From NCBI GenBank assembly GCA_012861695.1, contig JAAOOA010000016.1, positions 24,047,200 to 24,111,199 of the forward strand: a stretch of 64,000 nucleotides of DNA, written 5' to 3'. Shown piece by piece: positions 50,156 to 59,940 of the stretch. The DNA comes from Trematomus loennbergii. Lineage: Eukaryota > Chordata > Actinopteri > Perciformes > Nototheniidae. A program made the translations under genes and the position numbers. The notes under the pieces were generated by a model, which was not told the DNA's origin, did not search any database, and saw nothing but the letters and a program-made list of their open reading frames with translations. Position 1 is the stretch's first letter. Each line of letters starts with the position of its first letter.

Positions 50156-50526
50156 TGTGTGTGTGTGTGGTGTGTGTGTGTGTGTGTGTTGTAGGTTCAA
50201 TAAAGACAGCGGGGAGGAGGTGAACCCGTACGCTTACTTGCCGTTTGGGCTCGGTCCTCGCAACTGCGTTGGGATGCGCTACGCCGTCCTCACCATGAAG
50301 ATGGTTCTTGTCCGTCTCCTGCAGGATTACTCTCTGGAGACATGCAAAGACACCGTGGTAAGAGTAACACCATATTCATGCAAAGCAACACACACATTCA
50401 TGTGCATTCAGACTGTCATGTCCTTGATTTAAAATGGTTTTCTTCCTTTAGATTCCTTTGGAGTTCAACTGGATGTTCCAGCCAAAACAGCCAATAAAAC
50501 TACAATTTGTTCCCAGGAAACAATAG
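32111..50526 (+). CDS. Cytochrome P450 family 3 subfamily A, 13 exons, frameshift in exon 10
   Basis: Haem-thiolate monooxygenase of the endoplasmic reticulum, which family 3A members use to oxidise steroids and xenobiotics. Exons: 32111-32181, 33828-33921, 34117-34169, 36657-36756, 37240-37353, 38344-38429, 38533-38675, 48558-48682, 48824-48908, 49406-49567, 49679-49905, 50195-50357, 50452-50526. All introns are GT-AG, and lengths 71/94/53/100/114 and 227/163 equal those I recall for human CYP3A4. Visible: N-terminal membrane anchor ([20 protein letters not shown]), Pro-rich hinge, C-helix WKRIR, I-helix AGSDTTS, K-helix ESMR, FRPERF, haem loop [12 protein letters not shown], stop TAG. Intended length is 499 residues. 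Exon 10 is two bases short, giving TAA at 49486-49488 after 317 codons, so it is either a pseudogene or a sequencing error. Intron 7 is swollen to 9.9 kb by nested transposons. Confidence 0.93.
32380..32453. repeat. Four 19-bp tandem repeats
   Basis: agtcaagaaaaagccagtt is repeated four times with essentially no change, ending exactly at the tip of the foldback element. The unit resembles that element's terminal sequence (gtcaagccag) with extra A residues. Confidence 0.85.
32448..33370. mobile_element. Foldback element with long inverted ends and internal 170-bp repeats
   Basis: The left arm (agccagcctccacttcg, then gtgcttactcggtcaataac and tatataggcctaatgtgatc) is mirrored at 33175-33370. 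Each arm is about 150-200 bp. The right arm keeps about 45 bp (gaccgctaccgtaatgcata...) that the left arm lacks. The core is three direct repeats of 166-170 bp starting at 32645, 32811 and 32981, with a fourth just begun at 33151. No open frame of note. It is inserted in the repeat at 32276-33695. Confidence 0.75.
32645..33172. repeat. Three 166-170 bp tandem repeats
   Basis: Units start gggatgatagctcatat and contain gactagatggggtgtcctgc and ctggacagtttttgttttat. They are nearly identical, with only a few substitutions and a ta-repeat indel between them. Confidence 0.9.
34393..35604. mobile_element. MITE with 20-bp perfect inverted ends (ggcctgtactacgaagctgg)
   Basis: Starts ggcctgtactacgaagctgg and ends ccagcttcgtagtacaggcc, about 1.2 kb, within intron 3 of CYP3A. 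The first 230 bp contain an internal direct duplication of the subterminal motif (tactacgaagc, ttttagcaggctaga). No transposase reading frame was found. Confidence 0.8.
35725..36165. mobile_element. Complete dispersed repeat of the gtggaagaagt type
   Basis: Runs from gagtggtggaagaagt to gtaccccaaaattacaccac, inside intron 3 of CYP3A. Near its left end are three telomere-like gttaggg units (about 35747-35768). Same family as the split copy at 32276-33695. Confidence 0.6.
36938..37215. mobile_element. Dispersed repeat tail (tactttattgatcccaattt type)
   Basis: aagatagtactttattgatc followed by ccaatttgggaaatg and gttgcagcagcataaag is a sequence I know as the conserved end of a common fish retroposon. 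Here it lies in intron 4 of CYP3A. Boundaries and family name are uncertain. Confidence 0.45.
37632..38123 (+). mobile_element. Solo LTR, 492 bp
   Basis: Starts tgtcagggaa and ends tttcccctaca, is flanked on both sides by the 5-bp duplication gtata (37627-37631 and 38124-38128), and has an AATAAA at 38031-38036. No internal retroviral sequence is present. This is what remains after recombination between the two LTRs of an element. It lies in intron 5 of CYP3A. Confidence 0.8.
38818..39210 (+). repeat. 5' LTR of the gypsy element
   Basis: 393 bp, TGTAAC...GTTACA ends. Differs from the 3' LTR at about six small indel sites (for example ttgtttt versus ttttt, and one extra A in gtaaaacg). Confidence 0.95.
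39211..39738 (+). other. Gypsy 5' leader
   Basis: About 530 bp between the LTR and gag with no open frame; it begins with the primer-binding site (TGGTGCCG... from 39213), whose GGCACCA complement fits a tRNA 3' end. It presumably includes the packaging signal. Confidence 0.7.
39739..41278 (+). pseudogene. Gypsy gag, in three frames
   Basis: Capsid-like polyprotein of the retrotransposon. The first frame (39739-40584) contains the capsid-type region ([20 protein letters not shown], later [11 protein letters not shown]). The second continues at about 40569-40952 and the third at about 40930-41278. The third carries a CCHC zinc knuckle, [14 protein letters not shown], near 41170-41213, preceded by a second Cys/His cluster. 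Each step is a shift of the kind caused by losing one base (near 40550 and 40910). Known role: particle assembly and RNA packaging. As read, no single gag product can be made. Confidence 0.8.
41212..42480 (+). CDS. Gypsy pol, protease part
   Basis: Open frame of 422 codons overlapping the end of gag in another frame, as is common at gag-pol boundaries. The aspartic protease active site is [13 protein letters not shown] (around residue 92). The C-terminal part leads into the region just before the reverse transcriptase. It ends at a TGA at 42478-42480. The continuing pol frame is shifted by one base, so protease and reverse transcriptase are separated by a lesion near 42430. The first methionine is only an upper bound; translation probably enters from gag by frameshifting. 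Confidence 0.8.
   Translation: MPASLPLPNHACPFTLQCRFKLASPCNERDNMGSAGDTLSREEDSQSVYANCSSSLPDDKTVIFVGSHKVEGASDLFYAPVVISSQSTLRGMLDSGSMSCTLSEAAESRLKATGVILNPQPVPGNVILVGCGGLTTRPTCIYDLDIEIFGSKFIVPTFLVPGQRDELIIGSNVIRPMIQKMKSDEKYWELISSSTSDPECEQFLQMLSGITRWSGPELPDKIGTVRLQQAITLAPQQEYLVWGKLPSSAPVSPGSTVIVEPTSSRSAPKNIIVGRVVAPMWGDRWVPMKIMNSTKKPVTLRRNAKVADVFPCVAVEDLHISQGVNRSQADQPAEPVFNPETTCSPLQQLKECGLADIDIDGCEVSGEWKQRLADLVLTYQDVFSKDKLDCGEAKGFVHRIHLTDDHPFGSLTVASLQHTTTN
42489..45836 (+). CDS. Gypsy pol: reverse transcriptase, RNase H, integrase
   Basis: 1115 codons without a stop. The reverse transcriptase (about residues 15-190) has [26 protein letters not shown] and catalytic YMDD near residue 132. RNase H follows at about 300-425 ([46 protein letters not shown]). 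Integrase spans about 610-960: a His-His-Cys-Cys zinc site (HDHAGHQG...CHRC) and the catalytic triad D in CIDFW, D in HSDQGANF and E in GGTERFN, the last two 35 residues apart. A Ser/Pro-rich tail of about 130 residues follows. The first methionine is not the true start, since the frame connects upstream across the break near 42430. Confidence 0.92.
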   Translation: MSEMELKGIISKSVSEYASPLVLVWKKTGELRICTDFRWLNAKTVKDAHPLPHQGDCLAALGGNAFFSTMDLTSGFYNVPLHESDRRYTAFTTPLGLYEYNRLPQGLCNSPASFMRMMMSVFGDLNFSSLLCYMDDLLVFAPSEVEALSRLETVFSRLRANNLKLSQKKCHFLRRSVRFLGHVVSSDGVSVDQGKVEVISAFRKEDLMDGDGCTPSQQKVKSFLGMALYYQHFIPGCSSIAKPLYALTAGTKRSVKNSPGRRRVGTFRKLTPQDWTPVCEKAFEDLKSALLNSVVLAHPDFDRPFILSTDASLDGLGAVLSQVQAGEEMARPIAFASKSLSRSQLNYPAHRLEFLALKWAVCDKFSHWLMGHRFTVWSDNNPLTYILTKPKLDACEQRWVSKLAPYSFEIKHIPGRLNVVADALSREPFVKPLREQLLLEPYSELLDRACDVSDEFIQDSFRLTCQPQSLTHPLTSSALDVSMSSEDVSSILSSFDEWDSAPGQRASSLAGHLTSLEPPGQDVLPSLSLADLRSHQQQDPVISRVVLYVDRKRRPSRRERCNESLETLRILKQWERLTLTNGILYRVTKNPLTKHKKFQFVVPETLKADALAGVHDHAGHQGQPRTLSLARQRFFWYDMEKDLRNHVRSCHRCILSKAPEPSARAPLESIKTSAPLELVCIDFWSAEDNNNKSVDVLVITDHFTKLAHAFPCQDQTAKRVAKKLWDSFFCIYGFPQRLHSDQGANFESELIAELLELSGVNKSRTSPYHPMGNGGTERFNRTLGNMLRSLPLRSKQKWPQMVQTMTFVYNCTIHETTGFAPFYLMFGRVPRLPVDLLFKNVLHDDTVCDYDAYVKSLLDDLRCAMVLAQKNSTAEQRHQCDQYNKRVRGHPLSLGDRVLLANKGARGKRKLSDKWMPIIYTVVASKPALHIYRIKDREGNERVVHRNLLLQVDFLPLEEASNGSPAPLSMPTVSLADVPPATDLHKTVISELDTTAAAAGSSLAGSLSSAVGWADSRTASWVHEQSSIDGSVSSECPLSPSLAISPALDVPAPIPVPLSQSLSAHPGPQQCPTANGGLASRFGRIFRPVCRLIESMTQLESVLGVDSGPGAVIHV
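46188..46578 (+). repeat. 3' LTR of the gypsy element
   Basis: 391 bp, same ends as the 5' LTR, directly preceded by the polypurine tract and followed by target duplicate cgca. Confidence 0.95.
47274..47310. repeat. Perfect 17-bp-arm hairpin
   Basis: Arms cagcgccatatagatag and ctatctatatggcgctg, loop aat. It lies just upstream of the THAP-like remnant. Confidence 0.95.
47336..47437 (+). pseudogene. THAP-domain-like remnant
   Basis: A 33-residue frame begins [20 protein letters not shown] and continues CFPSDERG. The C-x4-C spacing followed by F-x-CFPSDE resembles the start of a THAP zinc finger, the DNA-binding module of P-element-type transposases and related host proteins. It ends in a stop before the second Cys/His pair, so it cannot be a functional finger. 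The next bases are GCTA-rich repeats. Confidence 0.45.
49406..49567 (+). pseudogene. CYP3A exon 10 carrying the frame lesion
   Basis: The exon reads normally through the oxygen-activation motif [11 protein letters not shown], then TAA. The frame needed for [20 protein letters not shown] resumes two bases out of step. Exon length is 162, where 164 would restore the phase required by exon 11. The flanking acceptor (tgttgtag) and donor (gtacga) are intact. Everything catalytic downstream, including the haem cysteine, depends on this frame. Confidence 0.85.
50042..50190. repeat. GT microsatellite at the exon 12 splice acceptor
   Basis: About 150 bp of (GT)n with scattered GG interruptions, ending ttgtag right before CYP3A exon 12 (50195). 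The normal pyrimidine tract of this acceptor is replaced by the GT run. Confidence 0.95.
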
Positions 50527-50631
50527 CCCAAATGGGAGAATCTCTGAATATACCTCGCTTTATATCAATATGTAATGTAATTAAAGGGGGAAGAGGAGAA
50601 AGTATTGCCTTTTTAGGCTCAGGGGATGTAC

Positions 50632-50637
50632 AATAAA
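50632..50637 (+). terminator. Polyadenylation signal of CYP3A
   Basis: AATAAA about 106 bp after the stop codon, the first canonical signal downstream, in an AT-rich 3' flank. Confidence 0.6.
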
Positions 50638-50639
50638 TT

Positions 50640-53600
50640 GGTCTATATTGTTTAATCTTATTTTGCATTAGATTTGCTTTTCTGCCATTATACATTTTGA
50701 AAAGTCTGTAGTCCTAACTTTGCAGAAACATGCTAAAGTGATTGATGATTTAAGAGTTGCTGTGTATATTAACAACAAGATCAGTATTGCAATTCGTAAA
50801 TATCAAAGTTGTGGTGATTATGGGTATCATGAGTGCCCCTAATCTAAAACAATACAACCAGTAATACACTGATGTCAGTTGCTCTATCTTGTATGGTATT
50901 TGTCTCCCTCTAGTGGCTTGCTCATCTTCACAACGCTTACACCACTTCATATGAATTATATTTTACTATGTGAACGAGTGAACAATCTTTTTGTGTTTTG
51001 TTTGAAACATTTAGCCTACCACTGCCCACCTCTGATTACAAACACTGGGATGTTAAAAGCAAATACTTTGTTTATGTTCTCTTTCATACTGACATTTTAA
51101 TGGTGGGCAATTTAGAGGCTAAAATCTAGCTAAACGTGTTGCAGTCGTAAAACAGAGTACTTAAAATAAAGTACTCACACTGGGAGAAAATACAAATTCT
51201 AATGGTCAATCCAGCCACCTATGGCATTTATTTTCTCTACATGAAGACATTGACCACCTTTGACCAGCACATAGCCTAACCTTTTAATGACCATTTTTAA
51301 CGTTGTACTAATTGAATATACATATTTTGTATATTCGTAAACTTAGGAAGTGATAGCAACTTACGTTTACCGTTGAAAATAGCTAGGCTAGCTATGCCTC
51401 CCACTTTTAGTTGTTATGCTAATGTAGGCTAGTTGTAATGCTAATGTATGCTAGTTTTTATGCTAGCAGTCGTCTGACCCTAGAACTTCGTATTCAATAT
51501 AATTGACTCATGACTCAGAAAGATTGCGAATTAGCCTATTTCCCAAAATGTAAAAATATTATTTTTGATCAAAAGCACTTAAACTACATTCAAAATAGTA
51601 TCTAGCCATAAAGATTTATTCTGTTTAATTTTCGTTGTGAGAAACCTGTACTAAATCACCTGCAACCACTAAAACATATTTCCTGTGCAGCTGCAACTAA
51701 ACTGTATGTAGAGTAACATAACCAACCAATAAACTAATTTACCAAAATAGCCTCGACACAGAGTAGCAGTCACATATAGTATAGTTTTCTTTAATAACTT
51801 TACAACAGGGTACAAATTGGGTCCACTCATCTGAAGGCTTTGTGAAAGTTTACTGTGAAACAGCAAAAGTCAAGTTTTTCTGGGGTATGAATAACTGAGG
51901 TTTCCCAACCTACATTCATGGCTCACAAATGTATAATGAATAGCAAAAGCCACACAAATAACCATTTGATAACACGATTGCTATAATTAAATAACCAAAG
52001 TAGCTCCGGAGGTTTGATGACAATTCGATGGCTGTTATCAAAGAAGAGCTGTGAATATATATCTATCTTTGGCCTCATTTATGGTGATTTGTGTAACTTT
52101 AAATGTTGAAATATGAACATAAAGTCATCATTTTCAACCTCAGCATTTGGCAGCTGGTGGATAGTTGGTGTATGGAGACATGTCAACATACAGAAATAAT
52201 CTGAAGCTGTGAATGTTCAGGGAAACCTCAGTGTTAACCACAGACAGGTAACAGTACAGTTAACAGCCAGCAGAGGGCACCGACATGGGCAGAGTGTGTC
52301 TGTGTTTAATTCAAATTGACTAAAACGTAAACAATTAAAATGGAGTTCATAATACACCAAGTTAAATCCTCCAAATCATAAATATGCTGGTGTTATAACA
52401 AATATCACTGATTTTGCTTTCTATAAAGTGTAGAAAATTATCTTTTAACCAGTAGTTAAAATCTGCTGAATAATCTGACAATATACTCAATCCAGATTAC
52501 AAACAAATTCACTTGATTAAAAATATATCAAATGTTTTGAGGATGTGGCAATATCTTTGAAACAAAACCTCTGAAATACTGCTACGTTTGTAAAGAATCA
52601 AGTGTGTGTGTGCGTGTGTGTTTGATGAAGGGAAATTGGCCCAGTTGGCAGCTTGTTGATACTAACCATTTATAATACAAGTGTGCCCACACACTCACAC
52701 ATTCATGCACATACAGGAACACAGCGAGCAGCACAGGCTCACATCCAGACATCCAGGTTGTAAACAAAAGCTCTTTTATCAAAGAGAGTATAAAAATGCA
52801 CTGCCACAGTGCGATCTTGAAAAGCTCTATGGAGAGACTACTGCATTAGAAAAAGCAATCAACAATGCAAACAAAATGTGGGATAAAAAAATGTAAATTT
52901 TATATTACAAAGCCTTTTGGAGTCCTGAGTTTATCAAACATAAACAAAAAAGGCCAGAGTCCATATGTCATAGAAATACATTAAAGGATTTTTAAACAAA
53001 CAAAAATATATATATGACAGTTTTCCAGCTTGTAGTTCATTCCTCACTAAAAAAGAAGGTGAAAACAGCGTCCATTGCTCTTGTTTGGGACGACACCCAA
53101 AATGCAGGATGTTTTGTTGTTACATGTAAAATAGTTTTCAAGTGATTGAGACGTTCAATGAATTGTCTGAGTAAATGATAGAATATGTTGATTTCCGTTT
53201 GTTTTTTCCACATATAAAATGAAAGTAAAAGTGCTTGAAATAAAACCTTTAATGTTTTTGTAATGTGCATCGCCCCTAACCAAACACCGATGTGAGAAAA
53301 ATGTCAGGAGTGCAGGCTGATGGAGGGTCAGAAGGTTTCGTTTCCCATTTAAGACACACACTTCCTTAAATTCCTCCGCTTCATATCGTCATGTCGTCTT
53401 CACACATTTACGTACATTATGACATCGTGTCTCTAATGTAAACTTGAACCTTGAATCATTGCGGTAAAGACCAAACATTTTGCAACTTGAACAGATGAAC
53501 ACACTTGCACACTGGGAGCAGTCCAGTACAACCACAGTCTTCTACTGTTGGCCACTGAAACCCTTTTGGGTTGAGTACCTTGCTCAAAGGCACCTTGGCA

Positions 53601-54288
53601 GTTGCTACTCAGAAAACATTTTTTTTTACTTCAACCCCAGAACTTTCTGTTTACAAGCGTTTTCTCTAAGTTCCTGCCTGCCCTGCAACTTAGTCTTAGA
53701 ATGTATTTTATTTTTAACAATGTTTTATTGGTAAAGAAATATGGTTAATTTTACATAACTATTAAAAAATGTATTTAAAATATCTGCTTTAATGGATTTT
53801 TCAAATCACGTCAGGTTATCCCTTGATAGGCAGGAAGGATTTTATGAGCTGCTACAGATTCCTGACAACTTGCTGATACAGATTTGACACCAAAAAAAGG
53901 AACAAGAACAGGGATGTGTGAAGCCAAAAATACCGGGAAATGAACCCATGATTTAAGACACAGGTTGTGGATCAGTTTCTTTGTGTCTATGTTGTGTTTG
54001 ACGAAAGTGAGACTGATTGTAGGTAAGTCTATCCAGCCTGCTGTGAGAGAAACATAAGAAAAGGTCGAGGTCCTGATTCACACACAGCATGTTGAGGCAA
54101 ATTGTATAAACTCCACTTGCTGCTTTTAACATTTGAAGGACATCTTAACAAAAGCTGTCTGAAGTGTCAACATTTACCAGCCACAAAGTATACCAGCATT
54201 TAGCTAGAGGTATTTTAAAACTTTAAAAACAAATGTCTCTTTGTCTTCAGATAGCATCACGATTCGGTGTGACAAAATGAAAGAAACA
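50640..54288. other. Spacer between CYP3A and the right duplicate
   Basis: No exon could be supported. GCTA-rich simple sequence lies at 51380-51470. At 53515-53615 is a sequence (ccttgctcaaaggcaccttg) typical of a dispersed fish repeat often seen in 3' UTRs. The 3' UTR of the minus-strand gene ending at 54985 may extend into the right part of this spacer, but no end was identified. Confidence 0.4.
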
Positions 54289-54984
54289 GCGCCAAGTGTT
54301 GAGACCAAAACCTCAGTGCTTTAAAAAAAAGAGATGGATTTGATATACAAAGATCCTAAATAGCACCATATAAGTGTGTTTTGAAAGGAACCTCATAGCC
54401 TGAATAGGTAAGTCCATACAGTACTTGATAAGTTAAAAAAGAGGAAATAAACTGTGATAAATCTATGATAATCATTATTTCTTTAACATGTCATTACATT
54501 ACATCCCAGGTTCTTTTTGGATTGTGAAATTGGAAATATCAGCTAAGATTACTCAAAACAAATCAGGTTGTTAAAATGCAATCCTGACCTACACTCCTTT
54601 TTCAGCATCCTCTGTCACTGGTTTCCACTTAAACAAGACAGGGATTAGCACCATCCACCAACTAACTGCTGGTAGAATCTGAGTGTGGCTGGTAAATATT
54701 CAAACACTTTAATGGCTAAACAACCTGCCTTCTGCACTTCAAGTTGTCCGGTAAAAAAAATGAAAGAGACCAGAGGGATATCCCACAGCCACGTCCTTCG
54801 GAGGGATGATCCTTCTTTTATCCGCAGCACCAGTTCCTCCTGCTGCCGCTCTGTATCATCGTTGAGATTCAGCTGATTTTCTCACCAAGGCCTTATTTCA
54901 CTGCCTTGCTCGAGGGCTCATCAGGTATTCTGTCACCTGGAAGTCTCTGTTAAAGTCCAGTCTCCCAGCAGACCTTGCAGCTTT

Positions 54985-55332
54985 TTATCGGCGCGGCTGG
55001 TGGCGGGAGTGGCGAGGCAGCGAGGAGGGGCTGGAGGAGGAGGAAGGGGAGCAGGGAGACGGCTGGTGGCGGGAGTGGCGAGGCAGCGAGGAGGGGCTGG
55101 AGGAGGAGGAAGGGGAGCAGGGAGCCATGGAGGCCAGGGAGGCGGAGGCGGCGGCGTCCTCGGCCTCCTCTAGCTCGCCACCCCCCCCTCCGTGCAGCTC
55201 CTGGCTGACGCTGGACTGCAGCACGGCCGGGGTCAGCCACTCTTTGGGCAGGTAGCTCTGCAGGAAGGGCACACAGGAGCTGAAGTAGGCCAGCCGGTTC
55301 ACCCAGCGAGGGACCTCCCTGCCACATAGGAT
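54985..55332 (-). CDS. Last coding exon of an unrecognised gene (right copy, open frame)
   Basis: On the minus strand a pyrimidine-rich acceptor ending in AG precedes 55332, and an open frame of 115 residues then runs to a TAA at 54985-54987. The start is conserved-looking ([19 protein letters not shown], then [14 protein letters not shown]). It is followed by a Gly/Glu/Ala-rich linker and a 22-residue Pro/Ser-rich unit, rich in SSSSSPSS and RHSRHQP, present twice in tandem (66 bp per unit). The terminal part is low complexity, so the first 35 residues are the informative part. I do not recognise the family. Upstream exons would lie at higher coordinates; none could be assigned. The 3' UTR would run leftward below 54985. 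Confidence 0.55.
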   Translation of the reverse strand: MLCGREVPRWVNRLAYFSSCVPFLQSYLPKEWLTPAVLQSSVSQELHGGGGGELEEAEDAAASASLASMAPCSPSSSSSPSSLPRHSRHQPSPCSPSSSSSPSSLPRHSRHQPRR

Positions 55333-55392
55333 CTGAAGGGAGGGAAGTAGTTATACAAATCCCGCTTCAATCTCATTAGTATGCATAAAAAA

Positions 55393-58300
55393 GTGACAGG
55401 TCACACCTGCTAAGTCCCGCCCCCTAATTATGCTAATGAGCTCCTTTGTTCGAGGTGTTATAACGTACATGTGTCACATCCTCCCGGTAGCCCCCACCCC
55501 TCTCAGCCCACCCCCCTCCCCCTCACATACAGGTGTCACATGCGCCCTGTCGCCCCCACCCCTCTCAGCCCCCACCCCTCTCAACCCACCCCCCTCCTCC
55601 TCCCCCCTCCTGTCCGGTCAACATGTCCGTTACAGTTTAAATCTTCCGGACAAAATTAGAAAAGTGCCGGTCAAAGGTCTTCTATGTTATTTATTGAGCT
55701 TTTGAAACAAATTGATATGATTCGATATTAAACAAACTAATTATAGTAGATTAATTAACTATTCAAACGTGTACAGTAATTTACAATAACACGGGAATAA
55801 TAAACGGAGCGCTCTCCCCCTCTCCTGACAACACGCCAGTATCATGCAGCTCGCGGATCCAATAATGAGTGACCCGACAGTAAAACTAAACATATCTATA
55901 ACTAGTTTAGGTAGTTTGAGAGGTAATTAAAATAGCTACGTGTGATATTCTAACCTGAAGTGTGTGTTTTGTTCCGCTCACCGCTGCAGGGGATCATGCA
56001 GAGCTGCGTGTCGACTCGTCGCCCCCACCCCTCTCAGCCCCCACCCCTCTCAACCCACCCCCCTCCTCCTCCCTTACAGCAGGTGTCACATCCTCCCTAT
56101 CGCCCCCACCCCTTCCTCCCACCACCCCTTCCCCCCTTCCTTTAGCTGTGATGTCAGAAGATAGAGGTGGGGGGTGGAGTTAGATAAAAAAATAAATCCG
56201 TGCAAACTAGATAAAAAGCCACTCACCAAGTCACCTAAACTTTCAAAAACGAAAATGGCAAAGAGACGCATCGATATGGGTTTAATCAGCGAGACGCCTG
56301 TGACAACTTACCGCCATTCGTCGGGAGCGCCAGTCAAGAAACGGGTGCAGTATCTGTGCCGGGTTCAGACCCTCCGTCTGAGGCTCTTCATGAAAAATGG
56401 AGTCTGGATGTGTGAGACTGTCTCCCCTCACACCCCCTCCCACGACCTCCCCTCCCCCTGCCTGTCACCTCCTGATTTTGCTATCAGCCGTTAATTCTCA
56501 TTCACTAAGTCACCTAAAACTTTTATTGTCCTCTCTAAATTAGATTAGTTTTTTAATATGATTTGTGTTAACTAAGGATGTTCTCTTAAGTTGTATGGCT
56601 TGTGAACTAATGTTTAATTACTTTTACTAACTACAACAAAGTCTCTCTGAGAGGAAAATAATCATTTAAAATATGTTAATGACCCCCTGATATTGTATTT
56701 TGTAATGTCTAATTACTTCACACAACTATTAATGAATCCCTATATGAAGTTACATGAGGCTACATTTACTGGTGTTGAGCCCTGGATGATGAAAATAATC
56801 TAAGTGTCATGCTAGGGGAACATTACGGAACTCAGGAGTCCGCCCTTGGAGGCTTGGAGAGCGGATAAAGAGAGGTGTATTTACTGGTGTTGAGCCCTGG
56901 ATGATGTAAATAGTCCAAGTGCCATGGTAGGGGGGGCATTACGGAACTCAGGAGTCCGCCCTTTTGAGGCGTTGTTAACATTAATGCTTTTGTTTTTGTT
57001 ACTAAGATACTTTTTAGATACACTTCTGAAGTGAGCAACACTTTACAACTGGTAGAAAGTTAAGTACTTTGTATGGAATTGGGTTTTCTTTAGAGCTGTT
57101 TTCAGTGAGACAATGCAGTTTCTGATCATTTTAAGTTTTCAAGTTTCAAGGCTTTATGGCATATGTCCATTAGCTACAGTGTAGATATGTCAATGAAAAA
57201 CATAGGTCACAGGCTCCTCCAACAGTGCACATAAAACAGATAAAATACTGCAATAGAATGTTTTGATATGACAGATTTGTGCGTAATTCTCTCACAAAGG
57301 AACTGTAAGATACACGTTTATGTATGGACAACTTTATAACTTGATCAAATATTCATTCATTTGTAACGAATTGAGTTTTCTTCAAGAATCAAACTCTAAT
57401 GGAGAGTTTATGATTTTAACACTGTTTCGATGAAACAATGCAGTTTTTGATAACTTGACTTGACTAACATTACTTTTTTTAAATATATGTTTTTAGATGC
57501 TTTACTTTTGATTTCTTTCATGTTATTTTAACACATTACTTTTTTCATATTTTTCAACATACTGTGATATTTGTTTTTTTCTCTCCTTTTTTCCATTATA
57601 TTTTTGAATATACAGACATTCAACGCAATAAGTCCCACCCCAATTAGCAAATCATCCAAAACTAAGGACCCCCACTAAGACGAACAGATTTTCTTTAAGA
57701 CTGTGACTCTTAAAGGCACTTTGGGATTTTAGTAAAACAATCCAGTTTTCTGGAAATAACTTAAATGATTTTCGTTTTTTCTCCTACAAAGATACTTATA
57801 GTTACACTTTAATGGATGCAAAACTTTATAACTTGGTAAAATATTCATTAATTTGTAATGAATTGAGATTCTTAAAGAATCAAACTCTAAATGGAGAGAT
57901 TGTGATTTTAACACTGTTTCGATGAAACAATACCGTTTTGATAACTTGACTTGACTAACATTACTTTTTTAAATATATGTTTTGTTAGATGACTTTACTG
58001 ATTTTTTTTTTTTTCTTCCTTGCTTTTGTTTGTGTTACTAGGATACTTTTAGATACACTTTGAAGTGTGCAACACTTTACAACTGATTCGTTTTCTTGGT
58101 AGAATATAAAGTACTTTTTGTAAGGAATTGGGTTTCTTAACAATCCTGCTCCACCATTAAATCACTTAATCTGCTACTTCCAGGCAAAAGCTTTTAAAAC
58201 TTGCATCGTGTATTAAGTCATGTCTTGGCAAAAATGAGAGTCCTGGGTGCTTTAAAACATTTCTTAGAACATTTTGATATATTCAAACACATAATGAACT

Positions 58301-58905
58301 GCAATGACTCACTGCTGCATCACATTTATTTTACACTGTTGGGAGGACAAAACTGTGAGCCTCTCAGACCCTTTTGTTGTCAATCTAATTAGCCTGTCCT
58401 CATTCTAACTAAAGTAATTTAACCTAAGTGGAGCCAACCTAAGGAGTGGGCCCTACAGTCTGGGAATAGCTTACTTTTTAACATTCTACTCAAAGGCCCC
58501 GTAAATATTATCTCCGCCAATATGCTATATTAAAATATCATTTAAAAAATTAAATTAAAATTAAAATTCATTTCATGTTGAAATGATCAAGGAAAAGCCA
58601 GTCAATGTTATGCTAACACAAACAAAAGTTCTGTTTTATATGTTGAAATATAATTTAAAAAAACCAACGATATAGTATTTTCAAGTCTTACTTTAGTATG
58701 GTAAAATTAAGAATAAGTCACATTAAAGTTTGTCATGATTTTCCGTAAAAAAGTCAAGTATAGTTTGTCAAAAGAATATGAAAAAATCATTTTGTAGAGT
58801 AGTATGTTGAAAATCTCAGTGTTTAACTGAACACACCTACACAACACCTCGAACAAAGGGGTAATTAGCATACAAAGGGGGGTCACTAGCATCAGTGGGG
58901 GAAAG
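55393..58905. mobile_element. Candidate 3.5 kb inverted-end element (right copy)
   Basis: Right-hand duplicate of the element at 1104-4600, with the same inverted arms, duplicated C-rich block and internal degenerate repeats. It differs by small indels at the 113-bp tandem repeat and in A-rich runs. It was carried along by the large duplication and is not an independent insertion. Confidence 0.4.
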
Positions 58906-59149
58906 GTGCTACGGAAATGAACTTTGAGGAGGGGGAACTTGTAAGAATTTCCAAGGCGAGAGGGGTCTTTGATAAAAAAAAATATGAACAGAGTTACACC
59001 GACTAATTATTTACGGCGTCCGAACGCATACCTCGTCAACCATCTGTTTACAAACTCAAAGATTATGATGGAGAAGAGATCAAGGGGACTTTTTTATGAG
59101 AAAGAGTTAAAAAAAGTGAAGGTAGTACTTTTTTCTGAACAGATTTTCT

Positions 59150-59940
59150 TTAAAGGAGAGGTGTCATGGCCATTTCCACTGATCATAATTCCATTGTTGA
59201 GGTATACTAAAATAGATTTATACTGTGCATTTTTCCAAACTCACGTTGAATTTCACTATTTGCCTTTAACGGCTCGTTGTAGCTCCAAAAGCTCCAGCCC
59301 CCACCCTCCCTGTGAGCACAGTGTGCTCTGATTGGTCGGGACGTTGTGAATCGCGCTGAGCTCCGTGGAGGTGTTGCTTCCTTGTTTAGGATACATAGCG
59401 AAACACAGCCAAACTCATCCTGAGCACACACAAACTCACATCCGAAGTAAAAACAATAAGTGTGGCTTGATATTGAGTAAGAAAAAGGTTGATAAACGCT
59501 GTGAGAATGGGTCTGCAGAGAGAATTTTGCCGTGATCCCAACTGTCTGTTATCAGCCTGCAGCCAGGGAGGAGAAATCAGCTGAGCTGCCTGCTCCCTGC
59601 ACACAGATGTGTGTGTGAGGAAGTCCGTGGATCGGTCAATTTGGACCAATCAGCGGGGGCTTAACGTAACGGCTCCGCGGACGTAACGTAACGGCTCTTC
59701 GGGATTGGTCCATTTCGTTCCGGGTACCGCATGACATCAGGCGGTACCCGGAAGAATCAAATGGCCAGTGACGTATCTCCAACGAGGCGTTTTGGGGAGG
59801 TATTTTCTGTGTTAGAGTTTTACTCGCTACAGGGTGTACTTTGAGGGTTTTGACTCTGCACACCGTTTACATGCATAAAAACCTTCATAACACACAAGGG
59901 GACGGGTAATAACCGGAAAAGCATGACACCTCTCCTTTAA
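59150..59940. mobile_element. MITE family A, right copy
   Basis: Duplicate of 4836-5624 with identical inverted ends and internal hairpin. It is part of the 9.7 kb duplication, not an independent insertion. Confidence 0.7.
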
